64,000 nt of DNA from Gammaproteobacteria bacterium. GTDB lineage: Bacteria > Pseudomonadota > Gammaproteobacteria > Pseudomonadales > Azotimanducaceae_A. Shown piece by piece: positions 21,641 to 30,308 of this stretch. Position 1 is the stretch's first letter, and every line of letters begins with the position of its first letter. The notes beneath the pieces were generated by a model. That model saw only the letters and a list, made by a program, of their open reading frames with translations, made no database searches and was not told the DNA's origin. The stretch lies in contig DUAT01000139.1 of the NCBI GenBank assembly GCA_012960755.1, positions 109,198 to 173,197 of the forward strand. Direction: 5' to 3'. Made by a program: the position numbers and the translations under genes.

Positions 21641-22402
21641 ATGACGGTAATGCTCATCGTCGCGACGACTGTGTTTATCACGTTGCGCATTCTGCTTCGA
21701 AAGCAAAAAATGTCGGTGGGGCAGTTCGGGATTGCCTACCTGCTGGCTGTCGTCGGTCTTGGACTCGTTTATCTCGGCATCACGGGTCGCCTGCACTGGC
21801 TATTTGCGCTATTGGGCGGGCTTATGCCATTTTTCGCGGCTGCTCTGCGAAACGGTTTGCAGATTTTCAGAACCTATGCCCTGTTCCGAAACGCACCGGG
21901 ACTCTTCAGCCGGTTTTCAGGAGCCGGTTTTGGTCAACAAACTGTCACACCAGGGCGAACATCTCAAATTAAAACCGCGTTCCTCGATATGTCCCTGGAT
22001 CATGACAGTGGAAATTTAGATGGCTCTGTTCTGGCGGGACAATTTGCAGGCCAAAGCCTGTCTCAGTTAGATTTTCAACAGACGATGGATCTGCTGCAGG
22101 AATGCTTGCCAGACAATGATTCTGTGAATGTGTTGCGTGCATATCTTGAACGAATCTATCCGGACTGGGAGCACGACGATACCTCAGCCCAGGATAGTAG
22201 CACCCTGACGAACGATGATATGAATGAAACCCAGGCATTCGCAATCCTCGGCCTGGAGTCAGACGCAACGAAGGAAGAAATTATTGCAGCCCATCGACGC
22301 CTGATTCAAAAAATGCACCCTGATCGCGGCGGCTCAACGTTTCTCGCCGCACGGATCAATGAAGCAAAATCTCTGCTGATTAAATCGAAGAGCTCAAAAT
22401 GA
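21641..22402 (+). CDS. Membrane-anchored J-domain (DnaJ-like) protein
   Basis: 253 residues. The N-terminus starts with a hydrophobic segment, then a second one (FGIAYLLAVVGLGLVYLGI) and a third (LHWLFALLGGLMPFFAAAL). The C-terminal J domain (residues about 190-250) includes AFAILGLESDATKEEIIAAHRRLIQ and the HPD motif (KMHPDRGG), so it can recruit a DnaK-type Hsp70 at the membrane. Its stop overlaps the RDD start (ATGA). Confidence 0.85.
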   Translation: MTVMLIVATTVFITLRILLRKQKMSVGQFGIAYLLAVVGLGLVYLGITGRLHWLFALLGGLMPFFAAALRNGLQIFRTYALFRNAPGLFSRFSGAGFGQQTVTPGRTSQIKTAFLDMSLDHDSGNLDGSVLAGQFAGQSLSQLDFQQTMDLLQECLPDNDSVNVLRAYLERIYPDWEHDDTSAQDSSTLTNDDMNETQAFAILGLESDATKEEIIAAHRRLIQKMHPDRGGSTFLAARINEAKSLLIKSKSSK

Positions 22403-22923
22403 TAGACAGGAATCCTGACACGAATCTCCGTGATAAGCGCTCTGTGAACAGAGCTGATATTCACTATGTTGGCTTCTGGGCGAGATTCACGGCGTTTATT
22501 ATCGACAGCGTGGTTGCCTCTTTGCTGCTGACTCCCATGGCAATGACCTCCCGTAACATCGATATTGCAAAATTGAGTGCATCTGACCCGAATGAATCTT
22601 CAGCTTATCTGCAATCGCTCCTCGCACCCATGATGCTGCAGACAGTTGTTGTAGCCGCGATCATCATCGCGTTCTGGATCTTTTTTTCTGCCACTCCGGG
22701 AAAGATGCTGTTTCGAAGCTATATCGTCAATGCAGCAGATTTTGGTAAAGCGTCAACCACCCAGTTGCTGGTGCGATACCTCGGCTATTTTATCAGCCTG
22801 TTTGTGTTTGGACTGGGTTTTGTCTGGATCGGTTTGGACAAGAGAAAACAAGGCTTGCATGACAAAATAGCAAGAACGGTGGTGATAAACCAAAAACCTC
22901 TTGATACGAAAACCAAACCCTGA
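22399..22923 (+). CDS. RDD family membrane protein
   Basis: 174-residue RDD-domain protein with three predicted membrane segments. ARFTAFIIDSVVASLLLTPM carries the Arg-Asp core of the domain; ATPGKMLFRSYIVNA and KRKQGLHDKIARTVVI are the other hallmarks. RDD proteins may transport ions or small solutes, but most are uncharacterised. ATGA overlap with the J-domain gene implies translational coupling, and the next gene starts one base after its stop. Confidence 0.88.
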   Translation: MIDRNPDTNLRDKRSVNRADIHYVGFWARFTAFIIDSVVASLLLTPMAMTSRNIDIAKLSASDPNESSAYLQSLLAPMMLQTVVVAAIIIAFWIFFSATPGKMLFRSYIVNAADFGKASTTQLLVRYLGYFISLFVFGLGFVWIGLDKRKQGLHDKIARTVVINQKPLDTKTKP

Positions 22924-22924
22924 A

Positions 22925-23365
22925 ATGAACAGCCGGGTACTAGAATTCAGCACGAACCTCGAGCTGGTAGAGGAAATTCTTACTGAACTCGACCTTCAGG
23001 ATGATACGTCGTCCCTGTCGTTACAGCTCGCAGAGATAAAAATTGAACTGGATGGTGTCAGGGTTCATCACAATGAGGTTGATCGCGAAACCACAGTGCA
23101 CCTGCAACAGATTCACCTGAGCAATATGTCCACCCGGCTGGAATCCCTGGTGCTGGATGCTTTAGGCTACTATGCACTGGCAGAACAACCCAGGGGCAGC
23201 AACGAGCCACCCATTGGTCCTGTGTACGCGCAGCAGCTGCTATCCCGCGTTAGAGATAAAACGATCAACCTGATGCAGCTCAAGGATGAGTTACACTCTC
23301 ATTTAGACAAATCAGACGAGCGCACATCTCCCGGCAAACTCCGCAGACCCGATTTTAACAAATAA
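22925..23365 (+). CDS. Conserved-looking hypothetical protein
   Basis: 146 residues, acidic and helix-rich, starting MNSRVLEFSTNLELVEEIL. There is no signal peptide, membrane segment or recognised motif. ATG 22925 lies one base after the RDD stop, so the gene is almost certainly real and cotranscribed with the VWA, J-domain and RDD genes. A second strand of helices (IHLSNMSTRLESLVLDALGYY) could form a helical bundle. Function unknown. Confidence 0.7.
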   Translation: MNSRVLEFSTNLELVEEILTELDLQDDTSSLSLQLAEIKIELDGVRVHHNEVDRETTVHLQQIHLSNMSTRLESLVLDALGYYALAEQPRGSNEPPIGPVYAQQLLSRVRDKTINLMQLKDELHSHLDKSDERTSPGKLRRPDFNK

Positions 23366-23390
23366 AAGTTTCAATATTTTAAGGTTTCAA

Positions 23391-24011
23391 ATGCGATCAC
23401 CCCATCGACTGTTTCAGATGCAGGACTCAGGCAACTGTTACAAGATCCGACTGCTTATGACTCTCCTGGAGCTTCCATTCGAGATAATCGACATAGATAT
23501 CCTTAAGGGCGAGTCACGCGCACCAGGATTTCTTAAAAAAAACCCAGTTGGACGCGTCCCCGTACTGCAACTTCCCGATGGTCACTATCTCGCCGAATCC
23601 AATACAATTCTCTGGTACCTGGCTGCGGGAACCCCATATTTTCCTTCCAGCAAGTTTGATCAGGCGCTGGTTTTCCAGTGGATGGGGTTTGAGCAGTACA
23701 GTCACGAACCTTTTATCGCCACTTCCAGGTTCTGGATATCGATTCTCGGTCAACCGCAGGAATATGCTCGCCAAATAGCGGAAAAACGAGCCCCTGGGTA
23801 TGCCGCGCTGGCCGTTATGGAGCAACACCTGTCAAAAAACCAATATTTTGTAACGGATAAATACACAATTGCAGATATCGCCCTTTATGCTTACACCCAC
23901 GTGGCCGATGAGGGAGGGTTCAAGATGACGAATTACCCTGCAATTCGCTTGTGGCTTGATCGGGTACGAAGCTCCAAAGGCCACATCCCAATAGAGCACA
24001 GGCAGAGGTGA
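23391..24011 (+). CDS. Glutathione S-transferase family protein
   Basis: 206 residues. An N-terminal thioredoxin-fold domain contains QDSGNCYKIRLLMTLLELPF, the cis-Pro site GRVPVLQL and the glutathione-binding LAESNTILWYLA. The C-terminal helical domain contains the N-capping TIADIALYAYTHVADEGGF. The closest resemblance is to YfcG-like bacterial GSTs. The last codons overlap the next gene's GTG (GTGA). Confidence 0.92.
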   Translation: MRSPHRLFQMQDSGNCYKIRLLMTLLELPFEIIDIDILKGESRAPGFLKKNPVGRVPVLQLPDGHYLAESNTILWYLAAGTPYFPSSKFDQALVFQWMGFEQYSHEPFIATSRFWISILGQPQEYARQIAEKRAPGYAALAVMEQHLSKNQYFVTDKYTIADIALYAYTHVADEGGFKMTNYPAIRLWLDRVRSSKGHIPIEHRQR

Positions 24012-24688
24012 TCAACAAGGTAAACGACCGCTGCCGGGCAGTGATTTTTGACCTGGATGGGACCCTGCTGAATACCCTCACCAGCCTTGCCAATTGCCAC
24101 AACCGGGTGTTGTCGCGGATGGGATTTCCCGTGCATGATATCCATGCCTATCGATACTTTATCGGAGATGGAGCTCGACAATGCGTCGTCCGGTGCTTAC
24201 CAGTGAACGAAAGATCCGAAAAGAACGTCAACGAAACATTGCGAAATCAACAATTTGATTACCAGCAAAATTGGCGAAAAGATGTCGAACGCTATCCAGG
24301 AATCACGCAACTGCTTGTCCAGCTTAACACCAAGAGAATTCCCGTTGCTGTGCTGTCCAATAAGGACCAGATCTTCACAGAACAGTGCATCGAGTACTTT
24401 TTTCCTGAGATCAAATTTTCCGAGATCACGGGGTTTTCGAAAGACACTCCACACAAGCCAGATCCACGCGGAGCTCTGCTCATTGCTGAGCGTCTTTCAA
24501 TCCCCCCTGCTCAAATTGCACTGGTGGGAGACACGGCGATGGATATGCAGGCTGCAGAGGCTAGCGGTATGATCGCTGTCGGAGCCTTGTGGGGATTTCG
24601 AGATAAACAGGAACTGGTCAGCAATGGGGCACAAACGCTCGTATCGCACCCGGATCAGGTGGGGTCGGCTTTGGGGCTAAATTTCTAG
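24008..24688 (+). CDS. HAD hydrolase, phosphoglycolate phosphatase-like
   Basis: 226-residue HAD phosphatase. The nucleophile motif VIFDLDGTLLNT holds Asp15 and Asp17, motif II is VAVLSNKD, motif III includes KPDPRGALLIAE, and motif IV is ALVGDTAMDMQAA. The small helical cap resembles that of Gph. It starts with GTG 24008, overlapping the GST stop. The physiological substrate may be 2-phosphoglycolate but is not proved by sequence. Confidence 0.88.
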   Translation: MINKVNDRCRAVIFDLDGTLLNTLTSLANCHNRVLSRMGFPVHDIHAYRYFIGDGARQCVVRCLPVNERSEKNVNETLRNQQFDYQQNWRKDVERYPGITQLLVQLNTKRIPVAVLSNKDQIFTEQCIEYFFPEIKFSEITGFSKDTPHKPDPRGALLIAERLSIPPAQIALVGDTAMDMQAAEASGMIAVGALWGFRDKQELVSNGAQTLVSHPDQVGSALGLNF

Positions 24689-24890
24689 GGGAGGATGGCA
24701 AGAGCGTTCCGAGTCAACCATAATCATCCATGATACGCTGATATCAATGCTAATTCTGGTAAGCGGGTGATCGGGCGAAAGTTGCAGCGTTGCAACAGCA
24801 ATTTTAGATGAATTTGTTTGTTGCCGCCTGACTTCCAGTTCAACAGGAAATATGCGACGCTCGGTGTATTGTATTCAACAAGGTCAGCAA

Positions 24891-25664
24891 ATGGATATTA
24901 AAAATAAAGTCGCCGTTGTGACAGGCGGTGCCAGTGGCATTGGCCGGGCAATGGCAAGTCGGTTTTTACACGAAGGTGCGAAACACGTGGTCATCGCTGA
25001 CCTCAATCAAGCTCAGCTTGTTGAAGTTGCAGAAGAGATTGGTGCGCAAGCTATTGCGACGGACGTAGCAAACGAAAAAGACGTGATAAACCTTATTCAG
25101 CAGGTTGAATCTGAACACGGGCGCATCGATCTGCTGTGCAACAATGCGGGGATTGGAGTCGGAGGGGGGCCGGAAACACCCAACAAGGACTGGACCCGGA
25201 TCTGGGAAGTTAATGTTATGGCGCACGTCTATGCCACCCGCGCTGCACTTCCGGCGATGCTACGTCGACAAGACGGTTATATTCTCAACACCGCTTCAGC
25301 CGCTGGTTTGCTTTCGCAGATTGGCAGTGCTCCCTATGCTGTTACCAAACACGCTGCCGTTGGATATGCTGAATGGCTCGCGATTACCTATGGCGGTCGC
25401 GGTATCAAGGTGTCGGTTCTCTGCCCCCAGGCAGTTCGAACTGCAATGACCGCACAGACTGAAAATGGAGGTGTCGCTGGCATCGACGGCATGATGGAGC
25501 CGGAGCAATTATGCGATTCCGTTATGGATACGATAGCCAGTGAAAAATTCCTGATCCTGCCTCATCCCGAGGTTCTGGGCTATATGCAGTTTAAAACAGC
25601 GGATTATGATAAATGGCTGAATGGCATGAAGAGACTGCAGGAGAGGTTCGGACAACAAACCTGA
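24891..25664 (+). CDS. SDR family oxidoreductase
   Basis: Classical short-chain dehydrogenase of 257 residues. The Rossmann motif TGGASGIGRAMA binds NAD(P), NNAGIG follows, and the catalytic Ser-Tyr-Lys is in NTASAAGLLSQIGSAPYAVTK. ATG 24891 is preferred, with AAGG 7-8 bases upstream and the standard MDIKNKVAVVTGG opening; ATG 24852 would add 13 residues. The substrate is unknown. About 200 bp upstream hold no other gene. Confidence 0.92.
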   Translation: MDIKNKVAVVTGGASGIGRAMASRFLHEGAKHVVIADLNQAQLVEVAEEIGAQAIATDVANEKDVINLIQQVESEHGRIDLLCNNAGIGVGGGPETPNKDWTRIWEVNVMAHVYATRAALPAMLRRQDGYILNTASAAGLLSQIGSAPYAVTKHAAVGYAEWLAITYGGRGIKVSVLCPQAVRTAMTAQTENGGVAGIDGMMEPEQLCDSVMDTIASEKFLILPHPEVLGYMQFKTADYDKWLNGMKRLQERFGQQT

Positions 25665-25681
25665 TGCTGTGAATACCGGCA

Positions 25682-25709
25682 TTGACCTAGGCGGTCAGGG
25701 TTCTATAAT
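25682..25709 (+). promoter_or_regulatory. Sigma70-type promoter of metA
   Basis: TTGACC (25682-25687) and TATAAT (25704-25709) are separated by 16 bases. Transcription would begin near 25717, just ahead of the SAM-II-like element, as expected for a riboswitch leader. Confidence 0.7.
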
Positions 25710-25726
25710 ACACTGCATTACATTGT

Positions 25727-25778
25727 GCGCCGATTTGAGTTCAGCTTGCGGGCGCCTAATAAATACGGCTAAAGAGAG
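25727..25778 (+). ncRNA. SAM-II riboswitch aptamer upstream of metA
   Basis: The segment follows the SAM-II layout: P1 arms GCGCC (25727-25731) and GGCGC (25751-25755), the conserved GATTTGA directly after the first arm, CTTGCGG before the second arm, then TAATAAATA and the GGCTAAAG tail. These match the published env SAM-II aptamer in order and spacing from memory. SAM-II elements regulate methionine genes, chiefly in alphaproteobacteria, which fits the downstream metA. SAM binding should reduce expression. Confidence 0.85.
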
Positions 25779-25786
25779 CACAAAAG

Positions 25787-25819
25787 CCTACTTTAGCGAA
25801 CGCTGGTAGGTTTTTTTTT
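25787..25819 (+). terminator. Intrinsic terminator of the SAM-II expression platform
   Basis: CCTAC (25787-25791) pairs with GTAGG (25806-25810), and AGCG (25795-25798) pairs with CGCT (25801-25804), followed by nine T. The aptamer tail GCTAAAG (25768-25774) is exactly complementary to CTTTAGC (25791-25797), so an antiterminator and the terminator are mutually exclusive. The metA start lies 36 bp further on. Confidence 0.85.
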
Positions 25820-25855
25820 GCTTTCGATTTGGACGAACGGTAGTTGAGGTGTGTC

Positions 25856-26806
25856 ATGCCCATTAGAATCCCGGATAATTTACCCGCTGCGGGTGTCCTG
25901 CAAAGCGAGAATGTCTTTTGTATTTCTAAAACCGAAGCTGCCAGACAGGACATCAGGCCGCTCAAGATCCTATTGTTAAACCTGATGCCGAAAAAGATCG
26001 AAACGGAAATTCACCTGATGCGAATGCTCGCTAATTCTCCCCTCCAGGTCGATATCGAATTAATGAGGATCGACAACCGACCCTCGAAGAATACCCCAAT
26101 CGAACATATGGAGACTTTTTACAAGTCATTCGACGAGATACGTGAGACTAAATACGACGGATTGATTATTACCGGCGCGCCTTTAGGACAAAAAGACTTT
26201 GACGAGGTTTCATTCTGGGAAGAGATGAAACAAATCATGGAGTGGAGCCTGCATCATGTCACGTCAACCATGTTCCTTTGCTGGGGAGTTCAAGCAGCCA
26301 TGTACCATCTTTATGGCATCAACAAACGCCTGTTGGCAAAGAAAATTTCCGGTGTATACCCGCATTATCTGGTAAAACCACTGTCTCCCATAGTCAGGGG
26401 ATTTGACGATATCTTCGATGCTCCCCATTCACGGTATGCGGAAGTGGCTTCCGCTGACATCACTGCTCACGACGAACTGGAAATTATTGCTGAATCAGAG
26501 ATCGCCGGTGCATACATCGTCGCCCGCAAGGATGGTCGGCAATTATTCGTCACGGGGCACTCTGAGTATGAACCCCTTTGCCTCAAGGATGAGTACGAAA
26601 GGGATGTGGCGTCAGGTATTGCACCCGCCGTCCCAGAAAACTACTTTCCTGATGGTGATCCCGACCAGGAACCTATTGTTACCTGGAAAAGCCACGGCAA
26701 TCTGCTGTTCTCAAACTGGTTGAATTATTATGTGTACCAGCTAACGCCTTTTGATGAATCCATGATCGGTAATGAGTTTGATGATGCAGGGATGCTACTG
26801 CCCTAG
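25856..26806 (+). CDS. metA: Homoserine O-succinyltransferase MetA
   Basis: First committed step of methionine synthesis, activating homoserine. The 316-residue protein has the catalytic Cys142 (FLCWGVQAA), His235 and Glu237 (TGHSEYEP). Gly111 in TGAPLGQK is the residue linked to succinyl rather than acetyl specificity. ATG 25856 follows GAGG at six bases and starts MPIRIPDNLPA, as in the family. Expression is probably controlled by the SAM-II attenuator upstream. Confidence 0.97.
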   Translation: MPIRIPDNLPAAGVLQSENVFCISKTEAARQDIRPLKILLLNLMPKKIETEIHLMRMLANSPLQVDIELMRIDNRPSKNTPIEHMETFYKSFDEIRETKYDGLIITGAPLGQKDFDEVSFWEEMKQIMEWSLHHVTSTMFLCWGVQAAMYHLYGINKRLLAKKISGVYPHYLVKPLSPIVRGFDDIFDAPHSRYAEVASADITAHDELEIIAESEIAGAYIVARKDGRQLFVTGHSEYEPLCLKDEYERDVASGIAPAVPENYFPDGDPDQEPIVTWKSHGNLLFSNWLNYYVYQLTPFDESMIGNEFDDAGMLLP

Positions 26807-26956
26807 TCCGTCGCAACTTTGCGCGATTCTTCCACCGTTTGGATGAGAAATATCGCACGTCCAACGCAGCAATACCCGACTGGTAACCCTGACCGGCAGC
26901 TACCAAACTAGCCCTCAATCTGAAACGAGGCGGTATCGGGAACTGTGTCAAAAACT

Positions 26957-28183
26957 ATGTCAAACAGGCTTTTTACGGCACAGTCGCTAGCCCATCGATC
27001 TGACAGCGGTTTTGGCAGGCTTCGCCTGATTGCACCGCCTGGATCTTTCCTGATCAGTGGCATCCTGGTGTTGATTATCGCCTTTGCAGCCTACCTGCTT
27101 ATTTCACAATCCTACCAACGAAAAACAACCGTTCACGGCTACCTGCATGCCAGTGTGATGAGAGTATCGCCTGAATTGACTGGAACGCTGACCCAAATAC
27201 TGGTGAAAGAAGGTCAAACCATAACCGCCGGTTCTCCGGTCGCGGTCATACAGTCTGAAGTGTTGAGGCAAAGTGAACAGGCATCTACTTTTAACCTGCT
27301 CATTGATGCAACCGAGCAACAACTCGGGAATTTGAAGCGGGTACAGCGAGGGGAACAAAGTCAGGTTGTCGCGAAGCAGAAGGGTCTGGCAGAGTCCAGA
27401 CAGCGGTTACAGAGTATCCAACAGATTCAGAGGTTTCGATTGAAGGGGCTCGGGGACATCTACGACGCAGCCTCGTCATTAAAGAAACAAGGGAACCTCT
27501 CGACATTGGAGTGGGCGCAATACCAGGACCAATACCTTGTCGCGAAACAACAACTGGAAGAAATCACCGAGCGGCTGGCACGAAACCGCGAAGAACAATC
27601 TCTCGCTGTGCTGCAACAGCAGGACCTCAAAGCCCGGCACGCCATGGAAGAAGCCGAACTTAAGGAGAAGCGAATCCACCTGATCCAGTCGAGAGACAAC
27701 TGGCTGGCGAATAGTCAACAGATTGTCAAAGCCCCCATGGATGGTCAGGTGGCAGCCATATTCAAACGAACCGGTGACGTAGTGGCATTGAAGGAATCGA
27801 TAATGACACTGATCCCCTCCAATGAAAAACTGCATGCCCGTTTGTTGATTCCGAGTCGGGCTATTGGTTTTATCCAACCCGGACAGGTAGTTAATGTTCT
27901 TTATGATGCATTCCCCCATCTTCAGTTCGGCGCCTATTCCGGTAAGGTGCTCTCCGTCACTGACCACCCTATTGTGTCGCAGGATTTACCGTTGCAAATT
28001 CCCGCTCAGGGAACCTATTTTCTCGCCATCGTTACCCTGTCCCGACAATCCGTCACCGCCTATGGCAAGAATGCCCCGCTGAAACCAGGCATGACATTAA
28101 AGGCAGATGTGATTCTGAATAAACGGACATTACTGGATTGGCTGTTCGAACCACTTCTGGCCGCCAAAGGTCACTATGTTTGA
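26957..28183 (+). CDS. HlyD-family membrane fusion protein (ABC exporter adaptor)
   Basis: Periplasmic adaptor of about 408 residues, type I secretion style. A short cytoplasmic N-terminus is followed by one membrane helix (FLISGILVLIIAFAAYLLI), a lipoyl-like half (SPELTGTLTQILVKEGQTI), a long helical hairpin with Gln-rich segments, the second lipoyl half (VKAPMDGQVAAIFKRTGDVV) and a beta-barrel. GTG 26945 would add four residues. Its stop overlaps the following C39 ABC transporter gene by eight bases, indicating one exporter. Confidence 0.9.
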   Translation: MSNRLFTAQSLAHRSDSGFGRLRLIAPPGSFLISGILVLIIAFAAYLLISQSYQRKTTVHGYLHASVMRVSPELTGTLTQILVKEGQTITAGSPVAVIQSEVLRQSEQASTFNLLIDATEQQLGNLKRVQRGEQSQVVAKQKGLAESRQRLQSIQQIQRFRLKGLGDIYDAASSLKKQGNLSTLEWAQYQDQYLVAKQQLEEITERLARNREEQSLAVLQQQDLKARHAMEEAELKEKRIHLIQSRDNWLANSQQIVKAPMDGQVAAIFKRTGDVVALKESIMTLIPSNEKLHARLLIPSRAIGFIQPGQVVNVLYDAFPHLQFGAYSGKVLSVTDHPIVSQDLPLQIPAQGTYFLAIVTLSRQSVTAYGKNAPLKPGMTLKADVILNKRTLLDWLFEPLLAAKGHYV

Positions 28184-30308
28184 CAGTTTGAATTTCTCCG
28201 GCAGGAAAAGGTTACCGCTGATCTTACAATCGGAAAATACAGAATGTGGATTAGCATGCCTGGCCATGTTGTCCGGCTACTTTGGGCACCAGGTCGATCT
28301 GCAGATCTTCAGAGAAAATTGCAACTTCGGACTGCGAGGCGCCAGCTTATCGAGTGTCATGCGTGCCGCGACCAGTCACCACTTTTCCTGCCGGGCGATT
28401 CGTTGTGAACCAGGAGAACTTCGCGCATTTGTTCAGCCAGTCGTGCTTCATTGGGACTTCTGTCACTTCGTGGTGTTAAAAAAATGTACTCGCAAACACG
28501 TCACTATCCATGACCCCGCAGTTGGGACCAGGAATATAAGCTACGAGGAATTGAGCCGTCATTTCACCGGGGTAGTACTTGAGCTGACGCCGAATGGTGA
28601 TTTTACACCTCGAACCACGACTATTCAGCTCGGCATCAGGGACTTTCTAAAAAATACCCACGGGCTCGTTCCCGTGCTCTGCCAGATATTTGTGCTCGCG
28701 TTCGTGCTGCAACTGATTGCGTTACTGAGTCCGTTTTATACGCAGTTAGTCATTGACGAAGTGCTGGTGAAAAGAGACGTAGGCCTGTTGTTGATACTCG
28801 CGCTTGGGTTCGGTTTTCTGGTACTGATTTCAGTCATGACACAGGCTGTGCGAGGCTGGGCATCCATTTACCTGACGAGTCAGCTATCGTTTCAATTCGG
28901 TGCCAGCCTGTTCCATCATCTGATTCATCTACCGGTAGCATTTTTCCAGAAAAGACATATGGGGGATATTGTCTCCCGCTTTCAGTCACTTGCACCGATC
29001 CAGAATTTTATCACCAGCAGCGCCATAACCGTACTGTTAGACGGGATCATGGCGATATCAACACTGGTTGTGGTTTTTGTTTATTCTCCCTTACTGGCCA
29101 GCGTGGTGCTCAGCGTAATTGTGCTGGACCTGGCATCCCAATTGATCTTTTTTGCTCCCATTAAAGCCCGGGCGAACGAACAACTGGTGGCAGAAGCATT
29201 GTTGGACTCTAACTTTATGGAAACGATAAGATCCATTGCCACGATTAAACGATATGGCATCGAAACCCATCGCATCAGTGACTGGCAAAACAGATTATCA
29301 GAGACGATCAATACCGGTATTAACGTCGGTAGACTGGAACTTGGATTGAGTATTGCTGGCGGGTTGATTACCGGAATTTCCGGCATTACGGTTATTTACC
29401 TGGGTGCCCGGGAGGTTCTGGCAGGTACGATGAGTATCGGTATGTTGTTTGCGTTTATTGCCTACAAGACCCAGCTCCAGACTGCGCTTACCTCGTTAAT
29501 TCACGAATTGATGACCTATCTTATGTTGTCACTCCACTTCCTCCGGCTATCTGATATCAAATTGCAACCATCTGAAATCTGCAAGCTGCCAACACGTCAA
29601 TTATCCGGAGCAATAGAAGCGAAATCAATTTCGTTTCGCTACGACAAAGATTCACCCTGGATAATCAGAAATCTGCATCTTCTTGTTAAACCTGGACATC
29701 TGGTCGCAATCTATGGCCCATCAGGTAGCGGTAAGTCCACCTTGCTTAAACTTATGCAATCCTGCCTGACCATGGACGAAGGGGAATTGCATTTTGATAA
29801 TCAATCATTGCATGTGGTTGGCATACACTCCCTGCAAGCCAACAGTGCCAGCGTTATGCAGGAAGATCAGCTATTTTCCGGCAGCATCAGGAACAACATT
29901 GCACTGGGTAATCATGTTGTAGATTGGCCACGTCTCGAAAATGCGGCGGAAAACGCCGGAATTCACCAGGATATTATGAATCTGCCAATGGCCTATGAAA
30001 GCCCTGCCGGTGAAATGGGCACATGCTTGTCTTCCGGCCAGGCCCAGCGAGTGTTGATTGCCCGGGCATTCTACCGGCAACCCAGGATGCTCTTCCTTGA
30101 CGAGGGTACCGCACACCTTGATGGTCCCTCCGCGTTAAAGACGATGAACACTATTCGAGCTATGAACATTACCTGCATTTTTGTCACACACAACAAGGCA
30201 CACCTTGCCCTGGCGGATACCGTTGTGCTTATCAAAGACGGTCAGCATCGAGTCAGTTATCGAAGCTACCCACTTAAAAAAGTTGGTTACAGTAAGAGAT
30301 CAAACTGA
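28176..30308 (+). CDS. Peptidase C39-containing ABC transporter (bacteriocin/peptide exporter type)
   Basis: 710-residue PCAT-type exporter. The N-terminal C39 peptidase keeps Gln18, Cys24 (SENTECGLACLAM), His97 (WDFCHFVVL) and Asp113 (IHDPAVG), so leader cleavage after a double-Gly-type site is expected. Six membrane helices follow, then the ATPase with Walker A GPSGSGKST (about 514), signature LSSGQAQRVLIARA (about 618) and Walker B MLFLDEGTAHLD (about 638). With the HlyD protein it forms a RaxB/CvaB-like system. No precursor peptide gene is apparent nearby. Confidence 0.93.
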   Translation: MFDSLNFSGRKRLPLILQSENTECGLACLAMLSGYFGHQVDLQIFRENCNFGLRGASLSSVMRAATSHHFSCRAIRCEPGELRAFVQPVVLHWDFCHFVVLKKCTRKHVTIHDPAVGTRNISYEELSRHFTGVVLELTPNGDFTPRTTTIQLGIRDFLKNTHGLVPVLCQIFVLAFVLQLIALLSPFYTQLVIDEVLVKRDVGLLLILALGFGFLVLISVMTQAVRGWASIYLTSQLSFQFGASLFHHLIHLPVAFFQKRHMGDIVSRFQSLAPIQNFITSSAITVLLDGIMAISTLVVVFVYSPLLASVVLSVIVLDLASQLIFFAPIKARANEQLVAEALLDSNFMETIRSIATIKRYGIETHRISDWQNRLSETINTGINVGRLELGLSIAGGLITGISGITVIYLGAREVLAGTMSIGMLFAFIAYKTQLQTALTSLIHELMTYLMLSLHFLRLSDIKLQPSEICKLPTRQLSGAIEAKSISFRYDKDSPWIIRNLHLLVKPGHLVAIYGPSGSGKSTLLKLMQSCLTMDEGELHFDNQSLHVVGIHSLQANSASVMQEDQLFSGSIRNNIALGNHVVDWPRLENAAENAGIHQDIMNLPMAYESPAGEMGTCLSSGQAQRVLIARAFYRQPRMLFLDEGTAHLDGPSALKTMNTIRAMNITCIFVTHNKAHLALADTVVLIKDGQHRVSYRSYPLKKVGYSKRSN

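Noticed and set aside
26806..26945. Possible precursor peptide for the C39 exporter (22-codon frame at 26843)
   Set aside because: No ribosome site, no leader with double Gly and no hydrophobic or Cys-rich core.
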